Shown in pieces: positions 43,778-52,185 of a DNA stretch of 64,000 nt; the first letter of the stretch is position 1; each line of letters starts with the position of its first letter. Under the pieces are notes generated by a model, which saw nothing but the letters and a program-made list of their open reading frames with translations, was not told the DNA's origin and searched no databases. The position numbers and the translations under genes were made by a program. Origin of the DNA: Bacillota bacterium. GTDB lineage: Bacteria; Bacillota; Clostridia; Christensenellales; Christensenellaceae. The DNA is taken from positions 1 to 64,000 of the forward strand of contig JAEWMJ010000051.1 in the NCBI GenBank assembly GCA_023393165.1. Reading direction: 5' to 3'.

Positions 43778-43990
43778 TCATTCCGGCGGTTCGAAGTAGG
43801 CCTCCAGCATTTTTTCGGACTCGCGCAGATGCCTTTCCGCTACCGTCGCCCAGTCAGACCATTTGTACTTGTTCCCGTTGGACCGGCAAAGCTCGTCCAG
43901 ATAACGGATTGCCCGGTCAACCTCATTCCGGCCGTACTTTGATATAAAACCCCAAAGTCCTGTTATCTGGAAGTCACGGAAAAGTTTTTC
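43778..43990 (-). pseudogene. C-terminal fragment of a phage gene
   Basis: Seventy codons are open (KYGRNEVDRAIRYLDELCRS and later ERHLRESEKMLEAYFEPPE) but there is no ATG, GTG or TTG in frame, and a stop lies at 43991-43993. The residues look like the end of a conserved helical phage protein. Its 5' part has been lost exactly where the DUF2935 gene ends (44003), which suggests a deletion or recombination junction at the phage edge. Confidence 0.65.
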
Positions 43991-44002
43991 TTAAAAGGGC
44001 TT

Positions 44003-44812
44003 TTATATATTGCTTAATCTTGGGCTGAGGGGATTACATTCCGGCGGTTTTGTCTTGCTTACGGTAGCAAGATGTCTTGCGTAGTAACAAATCAGCCTGT
44101 TTGTTTTATCTATATACAAAGGAGTCAACCCCCCGGATATTTTGTTTTGTTTAATCAGGGAATAGAGTTCATCCAAAAAACCGGAAAAATCCTGCAGCGC
44201 TTTCTGCACATTTTTTTGGTGTTCATTTGCCATCGGATAATCCTCCGTACCTATCTGGGACATGCCTTGCAATTCTATTGTAAATAACAACAAATTTATA
44301 AAATCTGTCGCCAGAGTTTCCGCCCTCTGCCGCAGTTTATTTTCGTATACGCCAACAATGTTTCCGATATGCTTTGCAAACTCTATCATCAGGGGCAGCC
44401 AGAATAAATCCTGCTCAATTGGCGATTCTATTTCCTGCTGCTTGCCGCTAATAAAGGAGTTGAGATGAGTTATGTATCTTTGGGCAAATGCAGCCGCGTT
44501 GCTTAAAAATGCGGTGTCAATCAGGAAAGGATAATTGCCTCTCAGCTTGAGATTCAGTATTTGCAGCATCAAATTCCGGTATTTCACCGCTTCTTCCAAT
44601 GCATTCTTATTAAGCTGGGTCAGCTGCTCAGGCGTCAAATCCTGGCGGGCCCTTGCAAGCAGCCGGTCCAACCGGGATACCGTGTCACGAACATCGCTGA
44701 TCATTGCGGTATCTTCCGGCTGTAAACCATCGATTATTAAAAGAGCGTAATCGCCCAATATCTGAAGCCAGAACCGGTTTTCATCTTTATTTGAATATGT
44801 TGCAGCAGCCAT
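44003..44812 (-). CDS. DUF2935-family helical protein, paralog 1
   Basis: 269 aa, all-helical, two similar halves. FWLQILGDYALLIID near residue 13 and DLFWLPLMIEFAKHIGNIV in the second half fit the DUF2935 pattern of four-helix domains with conserved His and acidic residues. The biochemical role is not established. GGGAGG precedes the ATG. It is one of three paralogs in tandem; its stop is 13 bases from the truncated phage gene. Confidence 0.8.
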   Translation of the reverse strand: MAAATYSNKDENRFWLQILGDYALLIIDGLQPEDTAMISDVRDTVSRLDRLLARARQDLTPEQLTQLNKNALEEAVKYRNLMLQILNLKLRGNYPFLIDTAFLSNAAAFAQRYITHLNSFISGKQQEIESPIEQDLFWLPLMIEFAKHIGNIVGVYENKLRQRAETLATDFINLLLFTIELQGMSQIGTEDYPMANEHQKNVQKALQDFSGFLDELYSLIKQNKISGGLTPLYIDKTNRLICYYARHLATVSKTKPPECNPLSPRLSNI

Positions 44813-44993
44813 TTACATTCAAACCTCCCAATACTTAAAGATGGATTATTTTATTCGGTTGCCGCAGCATTTGTGCTTTAAAGTGAAGCGGGAATAATTG
44901 CCGTTACGTCTAATGATTCCCCCATTTCCGGCCGGTCCTTCAAACCATTATTGCTTTCCGTTTCTTCAAAAAGCTTTCGGCTCCCAACTTTAA

Positions 44994-45024
44994 TCAAAAA
45001 AGCAGAGACATTCCGCCCCTGCTT
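44994..45024 (-). terminator. Terminator behind DUF2935 paralog 2
   Basis: On the minus strand AAGCAG pairs with CTGCTT over a GC-rich loop, followed by six T, about 30 bases after the gene. Confidence 0.7.
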
Positions 45025-45052
45025 CTTTCATTTGGGAAGTATTCTAATCCAT

Positions 45053-45847
45053 TTACAAAATCTTTCTCGGGGCTGCGGGGTCGCAGGCTGGCAGGCTCTG
45101 ATTCGTCACACTTGCAAGCCTGGTCAGATAATAGCATTCCTCCCTGTACATATGGTCCAAAAAAAGTACCGTTAAAGGGACAACTATACTTTTGTTACTG
45201 ATTTTTAATTCAAGATCCACAAAAAACTCAGCGAACAGCCTCATCTGATTAAAAGCTTCCTTATGCAGCTGGTCGAGAGCAATAAAATTTTTTAATCCTG
45301 TTCTCAGATATCCCGCAAATTCCATTGTCCTGTTATACAATATGCTCAATTTATGAGCAAATGAACCCGCTTCCTCAACCAAGTCATTAAAGGGATAGCT
45401 TGTATAAGATTGTATTAAGTTTGCATGGCCCAAAGCATCCAATATCCAAACAAGATCATAATGGATCGGATGTAATTGCGGAATTGTATTGCTGGTATAA
45501 AGGCCAAGATTATATATATACTCGTCGGCTTCATTTACCATGTGGTTGATTACGGCTGTAGGCAAGGCAATACGGATATGCCCGGTAAGCTGCCGGGTCA
45601 GAATGTGGAGTTTAAAATCACGGAAATCCCGAATGGCTTTTTGGGCGCACTCTTTTAACTTTTCAATGTCCTTATCCCCAATTGCTTCCCTTGCATTCGC
45701 CAGCAGATTATTGAATAAAGAGATGAAATCACCTGCTTTTTGTATCTCGCCTGTTTCAACAGGGGACAGTGTTTCATAAATGATTATGGCGTGATCACCC
45801 ATAGCCTGAAGCCAAAACTGGTTATCAACCGCGACTGGATTAGGCAT
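45053..45847 (-). CDS. DUF2935-family helical protein, paralog 2
   Basis: 264 aa with the same plan as its neighbours: QFWLQAMGDHAIIIYETLSP at the start, HYDLVWILDALGHANLI in the second half and a C-terminal HMYREECYYLTRLA. AAAGGAG precedes the ATG. It is divergent from paralog 3, 151 bases away, and separated from paralog 1 by 240 bases containing its terminator. Function unknown. Confidence 0.8.
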   Translation of the reverse strand: MPNPVAVDNQFWLQAMGDHAIIIYETLSPVETGEIQKAGDFISLFNNLLANAREAIGDKDIEKLKECAQKAIRDFRDFKLHILTRQLTGHIRIALPTAVINHMVNEADEYIYNLGLYTSNTIPQLHPIHYDLVWILDALGHANLIQSYTSYPFNDLVEEAGSFAHKLSILYNRTMEFAGYLRTGLKNFIALDQLHKEAFNQMRLFAEFFVDLELKISNKSIVVPLTVLFLDHMYREECYYLTRLASVTNQSLPACDPAAPRKIL

Positions 45848-45961
45848 TATGAATAACTCCTTTTTTAATATATATTATTCACCATTTGGTACTATATTCC
45901 ATATATCTTGGCAGTAACACGGGAAAATAAAAGTATAAATATATTTTTTTCACTGATAACA

Positions 45962-45967
45962 TATAAT
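45962..45967 (+). promoter_or_regulatory. -10 box of DUF2935 paralog 3
   Basis: A TATAAT with no good -35 box. It overlaps the upstream in-frame ATG at 45966, which therefore cannot be the start of translation and supports the GTG at 45999. Confidence 0.5.
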
Positions 45968-45998
45968 GAACTGTAAAATTTTTAAGGGGTGGATTTCT

Positions 45999-46808
45999 GT
46001 GAATGCGGAAAATTCCAATATATTGGATAACAAGTTTTGGCTGTCCTTTTTGAAAGCCAACGCGCAATACGTTCTGTATACATTATCGTACATTCATACG
46101 AAAGAAATAGAGCAGGCGCAAGATCTTGTCAAGCGGTTCGACGGCCTACACCAAAGAACCCTGGAAAATATAACGGACGAACAGTTAAAGCAAATAAACC
46201 GGGAAGCTTATCAAACCGCCCAGGACCTCCGTGAATTTATACTACATATTCTAAAAGGTAAGATTAACAACAGCATTATTATTTATCTGCTTCCCACGCA
46301 ACTGAACAACATGGTAAACAGGACGGAAGAATATTTAAATATGATGGCCGCCTATATGCAAAACAGTACTCCCGAGCTTTCGCCGATTCACTTAAATCTC
46401 GCATGGCTGATGGATGCATACACACAGGCGGAAAGCATATCAAACAATGTGGACGTAACCTTTAAAGGCGTCCAGACAAAAGCCGCACAATTTGCCAATG
46501 AAATAAACGCTTTATTTATGCGTACTTTGCTGCTGAAAGGCATACAGAGAACAGGATTAACTCAATTTCCGGCAATAGACCAGCTGAGCCAGGATACCGC
46601 TTATCAAATGCAGTCATTTTATGATTTTATCGAAGAACTGCGCGTGCTTACCAAGGAAAACAAACTTTTCGGAACAATTTATCCAATACTCTTTGACCAG
46701 ATTCAACGGGAGACGTGTTATTACCACGCCAAATTATCCCAGGCGTCCTCACTGCCGCCGCCCGATTGTAACCCTTACCAATCCCCTTCACAAACGCGCC
46801 GAGGATAA
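45999..46808 (+). CDS. DUF2935-family helical protein, paralog 3 (GTG start)
   Basis: 269 aa from the GTG at 45999, which has AAGGGGTGG upstream and puts the KFWLSFLKANAQYV motif at residue 12-13, as in the two paralogs. The ATG at 45966 coincides with a -10 box. The second half has HLNLAWLMDAYTQAESI and the C-terminus RETCYYHAKLSQ. It is transcribed away from the other two. Three paralogs kept side by side suggest related but distinct jobs, unknown at present. Confidence 0.8.
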   Translation: MNAENSNILDNKFWLSFLKANAQYVLYTLSYIHTKEIEQAQDLVKRFDGLHQRTLENITDEQLKQINREAYQTAQDLREFILHILKGKINNSIIIYLLPTQLNNMVNRTEEYLNMMAAYMQNSTPELSPIHLNLAWLMDAYTQAESISNNVDVTFKGVQTKAAQFANEINALFMRTLLLKGIQRTGLTQFPAIDQLSQDTAYQMQSFYDFIEELRVLTKENKLFGTIYPILFDQIQRETCYYHAKLSQASSLPPPDCNPYQSPSQTRRG

Positions 46809-47009
46809 TCCGGTATCAATAACTCCAATCCAAATCACATCAAAACTAAAAGGATCGTCAAGTATGTGTTCCTTCCACTCCTTTCATGCCGCCGTTTTAT
46901 TCCACTAAGAATCAATTTCAAGCCTATATCCGTTATGATACTTGCATTATAAAATGAAATTTTCTGTTCAATGCAAAAATTCAAAAAAGCGCAAACGCAG
47001 TTAATCCTG

Positions 47010-48416
47010 TTACCCGCGCATGTAATGTTTCTCGTACGTTTCGAATCTTTCCAGATAATTTTTGTGCATTTCATTTTGAGGAAATATTGTATTTGCTTTG
47101 TTTTTTCTGATATGAGGCTTTTGTCCAATCAATTCAATTCCCAGCATAAGACCGCCAACCATGGAACTATGCTTCATGGCATCCACCGTGAGCGTTTTTC
47201 CCAAAATGTCCGCGCACATTTGCAGCCAGAGCGGTGAATTCAGAATACCGCCCGAAATCTTTATGACCGCGGGCTGGCCGTTCAGTTCGCAAAGTTTATT
47301 ATAACATTGCCTGATATTAAACAACACGCCTTCAAGCACGCTGTAATAAAAATCGTATGCGGTGTGCTGCGGAAGGACCCCCAAAAAGGACGCCTGCCTC
47401 TCGTCGTTCCACCCGGGGCATCTTTCGCCGTATAAGAACGGGAAAAAAATGGGGGCTTTACCCTCATTGGTACGGATTTCTTTTTCACAATCCAGGTAAG
47501 AAGAATCTGCCGGAAACATCAGGCGTTTTATCCAGTCAACACAATTGCATCCTCCTGAAACAGCCGCGCCGCTCAGCCACTTTTTGGGGGACAAATAACA
47601 CCAGGTGCTGTTGTCGCAAGAAAGCCTTGGTTCGGATGCAGACATTCTCATTGCCGCGCTTGTACCTACGGACAGCGTCATGATCCCTCCATGGATCGCT
47701 TCCGATCCTATCTGGTTCAAACCTCCGTCCGGGCCCGCGCTCATTACCGGTATGCCCGCCTGCACGCCCAGCAGACGTGCCGCTTCCGGCGTAAGCGCGC
47801 CTGTTTCGCTCCATTTAACCAATTCCGGGAGCTGTTCCCTGTTTATACCCAGTTCCGTCAGCAGTTCACTGTCATAGTCCAGGGTATTGATATTAAACAT
47901 TCCGGATCCCGAAGCCATACTGTCCATAACGCGCCGCTCACCGGTCAGCCTGTAAAAATTGTAGCTTCCCTGTTCCATGATATAGCGATTTTTGATATCC
48001 TGCCCTTGGCTTTCCAAATATTTGATTTTAAAGAACGGGTAAATGGAATGCACCATGCATCCTGTTTTTTTATAAAAATGTTTTACATAGCCCGTATCCC
48101 GGCGAAGATTGGCGCACAGTTCCTTTGCTCCCGTATACGACCATAAAAAAGACGGCGTTTTGGGTTTCATATCCAATCCGCACAGTATCAGGCTGTGGAA
48201 GGTGCCTGAAAGCACAATCAGTCCTATTTTATTCCCCCTGCACAGTTCCCCTGCAAGCGCCAACGTTTTATTGAATATGTCGTCCGGGTCCTGAATGCCG
48301 TCGTCTGATTTTGTCTTGTCATAAGGCTCTTCCGCCGTCTGCAAACTTCCGTTACGCGTATCATAAACCATTGCTTTCGCGGAAGTCGTGCTTGATTCCA
48401 TTACCAGTATATCCAA
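47010..48416 (-). CDS. FGGY-family carbohydrate kinase, divergent (TTG start)
   Basis: 468 aa if it starts at the TTG at 48416, which has GGGAAAGGA about ten bases upstream; a TTG at 48446 gives 478 aa but no better site. The phosphate loop is atypical (VMESSTTSAKAM instead of GIDxGT). The ATP domain is clear: VMSAGPDGGLNQIG with the likely catalytic Asp, GGIMTLSVGTSAAM, and ISGGILNSPLW. It probably phosphorylates a pentulose or aldonate. It lies beyond the terminator of the preceding dehydrogenase gene, so it may have its own promoter. Confidence 0.85.
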   Translation of the reverse strand: MDILVMESSTTSAKAMVYDTRNGSLQTAEEPYDKTKSDDGIQDPDDIFNKTLALAGELCRGNKIGLIVLSGTFHSLILCGLDMKPKTPSFLWSYTGAKELCANLRRDTGYVKHFYKKTGCMVHSIYPFFKIKYLESQGQDIKNRYIMEQGSYNFYRLTGERRVMDSMASGSGMFNINTLDYDSELLTELGINREQLPELVKWSETGALTPEAARLLGVQAGIPVMSAGPDGGLNQIGSEAIHGGIMTLSVGTSAAMRMSASEPRLSCDNSTWCYLSPKKWLSGAAVSGGCNCVDWIKRLMFPADSSYLDCEKEIRTNEGKAPIFFPFLYGERCPGWNDERQASFLGVLPQHTAYDFYYSVLEGVLFNIRQCYNKLCELNGQPAVIKISGGILNSPLWLQMCADILGKTLTVDAMKHSSMVGGLMLGIELIGQKPHIRKNKANTIFPQNEMHKNYLERFETYEKHYMRG

Positions 48417-48511
48417 GTTAAAAATGTCCTTTCCCGAATTGCTCAACGTATTCAGGTTTAGTATATACCAGTGCTTTCAAGTTGTAATCTCTTAATTTAT
48501 ATTATAAGATC

Positions 48512-48557
48512 AAAACAAAGCAAAAAACGGCGTAAAGCCATTTTTTGCTTTGTTTTT
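48512..48557. terminator. Strong bidirectional terminator
   Basis: AAAACAAAGCAAAAAACGGC pairs with GCCATTTTTTGCTTTGTTTT around GTAAA with one mismatch. It ends the RbsB-RbsA-RbsC-kinase-dehydrogenase operon, 24 bases after the dehydrogenase gene. Confidence 0.9.
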
Positions 48558-48580
48558 ACAGGAGAACATAAAAAAACAGA

Positions 48581-49603
48581 TTAAATGCTCAGGATCACTT
48601 TTTGTACGGTATCCTTATACCTCTCGATATATTTAAACGCTTCTGCAATCTGCGTCATGTCAAATTTCTTGGAAATCAAAGTCTTTAAATCCACTTTGCC
48701 TTCTTCCACCAGCCGGATCGCTTCCAAATAGTCATCGTGCCGGTACATGAGCGTGCCGATCAATTGATACTCCCTATCCTGAACGTTTGCAAGATTGATA
48801 TTGGCCTGATTTCCAAAAACGCCTACAATCACGATGGGGATTCCTTTGCGCGCAATGTTCAGAACCTGGTTCAGCGCGGATTCATTGGCGCTGCATTCAT
48901 ATACCGCATCCATGCCATCCGGCCCGAAGTAATCCTCTGCCGCCTGTTTCAGATCCGCCGTTTTCACATTGACGGCGTAAGGTATACCGCATTTTTTAGC
49001 CATCTCCAGCCTAAAATCCGAAACATCCGTAATCATTACCTGAGACGCTCCCAGGCCCTTTACGCTTTGCGCCACCAGATTCCCGATGGTTCCCGCGCCG
49101 ATCACCAGGACTTTTTTTCCTTTAAAATCCGCAAGGCCCCGTTTTGCCGCATGAACGCCTACCGCCAGCGGTTCAATTACCGTTCCCTCCGCAAAATCCA
49201 CGCTGTCGGGTATGCGGTACAGCAAATCCCCTTTTGCCGCAAAATAATCCGAACACCCGCCGGTCTCCTGGCATCCCAGCACTTCCAGTTTTTCGCATAT
49301 ATTATACCGCCCGGTTCTGCACGGGTAACACTCCCCGCAAACCTTTTGCGGACGCAGTACGACCCTGTCGCCTGCCTTTAAACCTGAAACATTTTTTCCC
49401 GTTTCCACAACCTCGCCGGATATTTCATGTCCCGGTACGATCGGGCAGTGTATGAACGGATGTTTTCCGTAATAAGCATGTATGTCTGATCCGCAAATCC
49501 CCATCGCACGCACGCGGATCAATGCTTCATCGTCATCCGGCACCGGCTTTGGCACTTCCCGGATTTCAAATTTCTGCGGCGCTTCTAAAACTGCCTGTTT
49601 CAT
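48581..49603 (-). CDS. Zinc-dependent alcohol/polyol dehydrogenase (MDR family)
   Basis: 340 aa. The catalytic zinc site has Cys37 (GICGSDIHAYYG), His59 and Glu60 (VPGHEISGEVV), and the structural lobe Cys89, Cys92, Cys95 and Cys103. The Rossmann part has VLVIGAGTIGNLVAQ. Similar proteins oxidise sorbitol, threonine or galactitol-type substrates with NAD. It follows the FGGY kinase by 38 bases and is the last gene before the terminator, so it probably shares the substrate of the importer. Confidence 0.92.
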   Translation of the reverse strand: MKQAVLEAPQKFEIREVPKPVPDDDEALIRVRAMGICGSDIHAYYGKHPFIHCPIVPGHEISGEVVETGKNVSGLKAGDRVVLRPQKVCGECYPCRTGRYNICEKLEVLGCQETGGCSDYFAAKGDLLYRIPDSVDFAEGTVIEPLAVGVHAAKRGLADFKGKKVLVIGAGTIGNLVAQSVKGLGASQVMITDVSDFRLEMAKKCGIPYAVNVKTADLKQAAEDYFGPDGMDAVYECSANESALNQVLNIARKGIPIVIVGVFGNQANINLANVQDREYQLIGTLMYRHDDYLEAIRLVEEGKVDLKTLISKKFDMTQIAEAFKYIERYKDTVQKVILSI

Positions 49604-49641
49604 TACTTTCCCTCCACTTTGTTGTACGTTTTAAACTTTTA

Positions 49642-51156
49642 TCAAACCGGCCCCGCCAGCTTATCAAACGGTTCCTGCAGCAGATCGTGCAATTCCAGAA
49701 AAACGGCGTACAATTCGCCATATACCCCTGAAAACTCCCTGCGAGGCAGATATTCCCGGTCAACCGCAAACACCGTCTTCTGCACCTCCAGGGGATCGCC
49801 GTATATCCCCGCGCCAACGCCGCCCATCACCGCGGCTCCAAGTACGCTGCTTTCATCGATCCGGAGCGTATAAACAGGCAACTGGTAAATATCCGCTTTA
49901 ATCTGGTTCCATAACGCGCCCTTTGCTCCCCCGGCCGTATGATATACGCATTCGATTTCACACCCGTTTTCTTTGAAAATATCGAGAGTCCGTTTCAGTT
50001 CAAACGCGACGCCTTCCAGCATGGCGCGCACCATCTGCCCGATTTCCGAACCTAAATGCAGACCTATATAACATCCCTTTGTGTTTGCGCTCCCCATTGT
50101 GCGTTCGCCCAGCATATACGGCATAAACAGCAATTTATCCGCGCCCGGCGGAAACTTCTGCGCCAAACCGCAAAGATAATCGTATTCATCCATTCCCAGG
50201 CGCCGCGCCTCGGCAGCTTCTTCGCGCGCAATGGTATCCCTGATCCACCGGAAAGCAGCGCCTGAAGCATCCAGCTCGCCATAGGGGACCCAGCCTTCCA
50301 TAACGCTCCTCAAATTCATTACGCGCCTGTCCGGCAGGGGCCTTGGCGCATAGCAGCTCACCAGAGAGGCGGTTGCCGTAAGGTCGACGCATATGCCGGG
50401 CTTGTTCAATCCGCATATATACAGCGAAGAGAGCATATCGCCGCACCCGCAAATCACTTTCGTCTTTGTGCTCAGTCCCGTTGCCTGGGCCGCCGCAGTT
50501 GAAACCTTGCCAATCAGGGAAAAAGACTTTAGAATAGAAGGCAATTTTTCTTTGTCCAAACCCAGGCAGCGAATCGCGATATCGGACCATTCGTCTGTCC
50601 GCCAGTCCATCGCATACGCTCCGGACGCTTCCGTAGGATCGGTATGCGCGTTTCCGGTCAGCATAAAGTTGATGTAATCTTTAGGCGTTAAAAATTTATA
50701 TGTTTTTTCATATACCTCCGGAAGATTATCCTTGATCCAGCGGATTTTCATGCCAAACCAGGCAGGCGCGGGTATATTGCCCACGATATCGTAGCATTCC
50801 TCCGCGTTTGTCTCTTTCATTTTCCGGACGATTCCAGCCGACCGCTTGTCGCAATAAAGCTGCACATCATTCATCAGCACCCGGCCGTCCCGGCCGACCG
50901 CAACCGCGCCATGCATATGTCCACAACATCCCACCGAAACGATTTCTTCGGGCCGGACGCCTGCCTTTTCAATAGCCCTTTTTATATCTCTGCATATCGC
51001 GTTCCACCAAAAACCGGCTTTCTGACTCGCCCAGGAAGGCTTTTCGATGTCCACATACTGTTCGGTGCTTACACCCGCAACCAGGCGCGCCTGTTCATCA
51101 TATATATGTGTACGGATCGATTGCGTTCCAATGTCAATTCCAAGCATGTATTTCAT
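49642..51156 (-). CDS. FGGY-family kinase, xylulokinase-like
   Basis: 504 aa from the ATG at 51156 (GGGGG site upstream); the frame can also open with TTG at 51171. It has the canonical MLGIDIGTQSIRTHIYD phosphate loop, the catalytic Asp in VICGCGDMLSSLYICG, and GGAKGALWNQIKAD near the C-terminus. Similar to XylB-like kinases that phosphorylate ketopentoses. It follows the permease gene by 51 bases in the operon, so the imported sugar or its oxidised form is the likely substrate. Confidence 0.9.
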   Translation of the reverse strand: MKYMLGIDIGTQSIRTHIYDEQARLVAGVSTEQYVDIEKPSWASQKAGFWWNAICRDIKRAIEKAGVRPEEIVSVGCCGHMHGAVAVGRDGRVLMNDVQLYCDKRSAGIVRKMKETNAEECYDIVGNIPAPAWFGMKIRWIKDNLPEVYEKTYKFLTPKDYINFMLTGNAHTDPTEASGAYAMDWRTDEWSDIAIRCLGLDKEKLPSILKSFSLIGKVSTAAAQATGLSTKTKVICGCGDMLSSLYICGLNKPGICVDLTATASLVSCYAPRPLPDRRVMNLRSVMEGWVPYGELDASGAAFRWIRDTIAREEAAEARRLGMDEYDYLCGLAQKFPPGADKLLFMPYMLGERTMGSANTKGCYIGLHLGSEIGQMVRAMLEGVAFELKRTLDIFKENGCEIECVYHTAGGAKGALWNQIKADIYQLPVYTLRIDESSVLGAAVMGGVGAGIYGDPLEVQKTVFAVDREYLPRREFSGVYGELYAVFLELHDLLQEPFDKLAGPV

Positions 51157-51207
51157 TCGTGTTACCCCCAAGAATATTGGATTTTTACTGTCCGAACGGC
51201 GGATGCC

Positions 51208-52185
51208 TCAAATATTTTTTTTCTTGGCGGAAGAAACAACCTGCAGCAGTACGGAAGCGATAATAATAAAGCCTTTTATAACATCCTGCGGGTACGACGG
51301 CACCGCAAGCAGATTCATAATATTGCCGATCAGCGCCAGTATCAGCACGCCTATCAGCGTTTTTACTGCGGATCCCTCACCGCCCGAAAGGCTTGCGCCG
51401 CCAATCACGCATGCGGCGATCGCGTCCATATCCATGCTTGTTCCGGCGACAGGCGAACCGATAGCCGTGCGTGAGGCCGCAATGATTCCTCCAAGCGAAG
51501 CGCAAATCCCGGAGATCATATATACGGACGCCTTATAAGATTTTACCCGTATGCCCGCGAGCGAGACCGCCGTTTCGTTGCTTCCCAAAGCTACTGTCAG
51601 ACGCCCAAAGGACGTATATTTCAGCACCATCCAAAAAATAAATACAACGATCAGCGCCAAAAGAACAAGTGTCGGAAAGCTTCCAAAAATAGTGCTTGTT
51701 CCAAGAACGCCTATGCTGTTTGCGGGGGTCTTTATCGGCGACCCGTTTGATATCATAAAGGCAATTCCTCTTGCGACCGTCATCATTGCAAGCGAGACAA
51801 TAAAAGGCGCCATATTCATCCTTGCAACCAGGAAGCCGGCAAACAGTCCCAGCCCAGCGCCAACCGCAATCGTTACAACTACGCTGGCAAACATGCTGCA
51901 TCCCGCAATATTCAGCATGGTAGCCATAATCACGCTTCCAAGCGCAACAATAGAGCCTACGGAAAGATCAATGCCTCCCGTCAGAATCACCATCAGCATC
52001 CCCATCGCAACCACAATTGCGCCCGCATATTGCCTGCCTATATTTGTGAGGTTGCTCACCGTAAAAAAGTCAGGCGATATGATCATGCAGATAATGATCA
52101 GTACGGCAAACATAATATAAGTGTTGTAAGAAATCAGGATCTTTGAAACGACCTTTTTTGATGTTTTGCTTTTCACGTTTTCCAT
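51208..52185 (-). CDS. Ribose-type ABC permease (RbsC family)
   Basis: 325 aa, eight to ten membrane segments with TGGIDLSVGSIVALG and AACVIGGASLSGGEGSA. It is the channel of the second CUT2 importer. Its start at 52185 overlaps the stop of the ATPase gene by one base (TAATG), indicating coupled translation. The paralog at 14412-15374 belongs to the other operon. Confidence 0.94.
   Translation of the reverse strand: MENVKSKTSKKVVSKILISYNTYIMFAVLIIICMIISPDFFTVSNLTNIGRQYAGAIVVAMGMLMVILTGGIDLSVGSIVALGSVIMATMLNIAGCSMFASVVVTIAVGAGLGLFAGFLVARMNMAPFIVSLAMMTVARGIAFMISNGSPIKTPANSIGVLGTSTIFGSFPTLVLLALIVVFIFWMVLKYTSFGRLTVALGSNETAVSLAGIRVKSYKASVYMISGICASLGGIIAASRTAIGSPVAGTSMDMDAIAACVIGGASLSGGEGSAVKTLIGVLILALIGNIMNLLAVPSYPQDVIKGFIIIASVLLQVVSSAKKKNI

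Larger units (their letters stand above)
22461..43990 (-). mobile_element. Remnant of a podovirus-like prophage (late genes only)
   Basis: All virion and lysis genes read leftward in the order terminase small, terminase large, portal, scaffold, capsid, adaptor, nozzle, further virion proteins, then cargo and amidase/holin. No tail sheath, tape measure, integrase, repressor or replication gene is seen. The right-most phage gene lacks its 5' end at 43990, next to the host DUF2935 gene. A single 29-bp promoter type recurs five times. The cargo block at about 23846-31001 is visibly richer in AT than the structural genes. Confidence 0.85.

Noticed and set aside
43468..43947. Plus-strand frame of 159 codons in the terminase leader
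   Set aside because: Opposite the 32-codon ORF, promoter copy 5 and the truncated phage gene, which have better support.
22461..43990. Complete inducible prophage
   Set aside because: No integrase, repressor, replication or recombination gene, a truncated early gene at the right edge and two frameshifted genes; attachment sites could not be identified.
46835..47128. Minus-strand frame of 97 codons downstream of the FGGY kinase
   Set aside because: It overlaps the kinase C-terminus in another frame and lacks a ribosome site; the start of the frame is inside the kinase gene.
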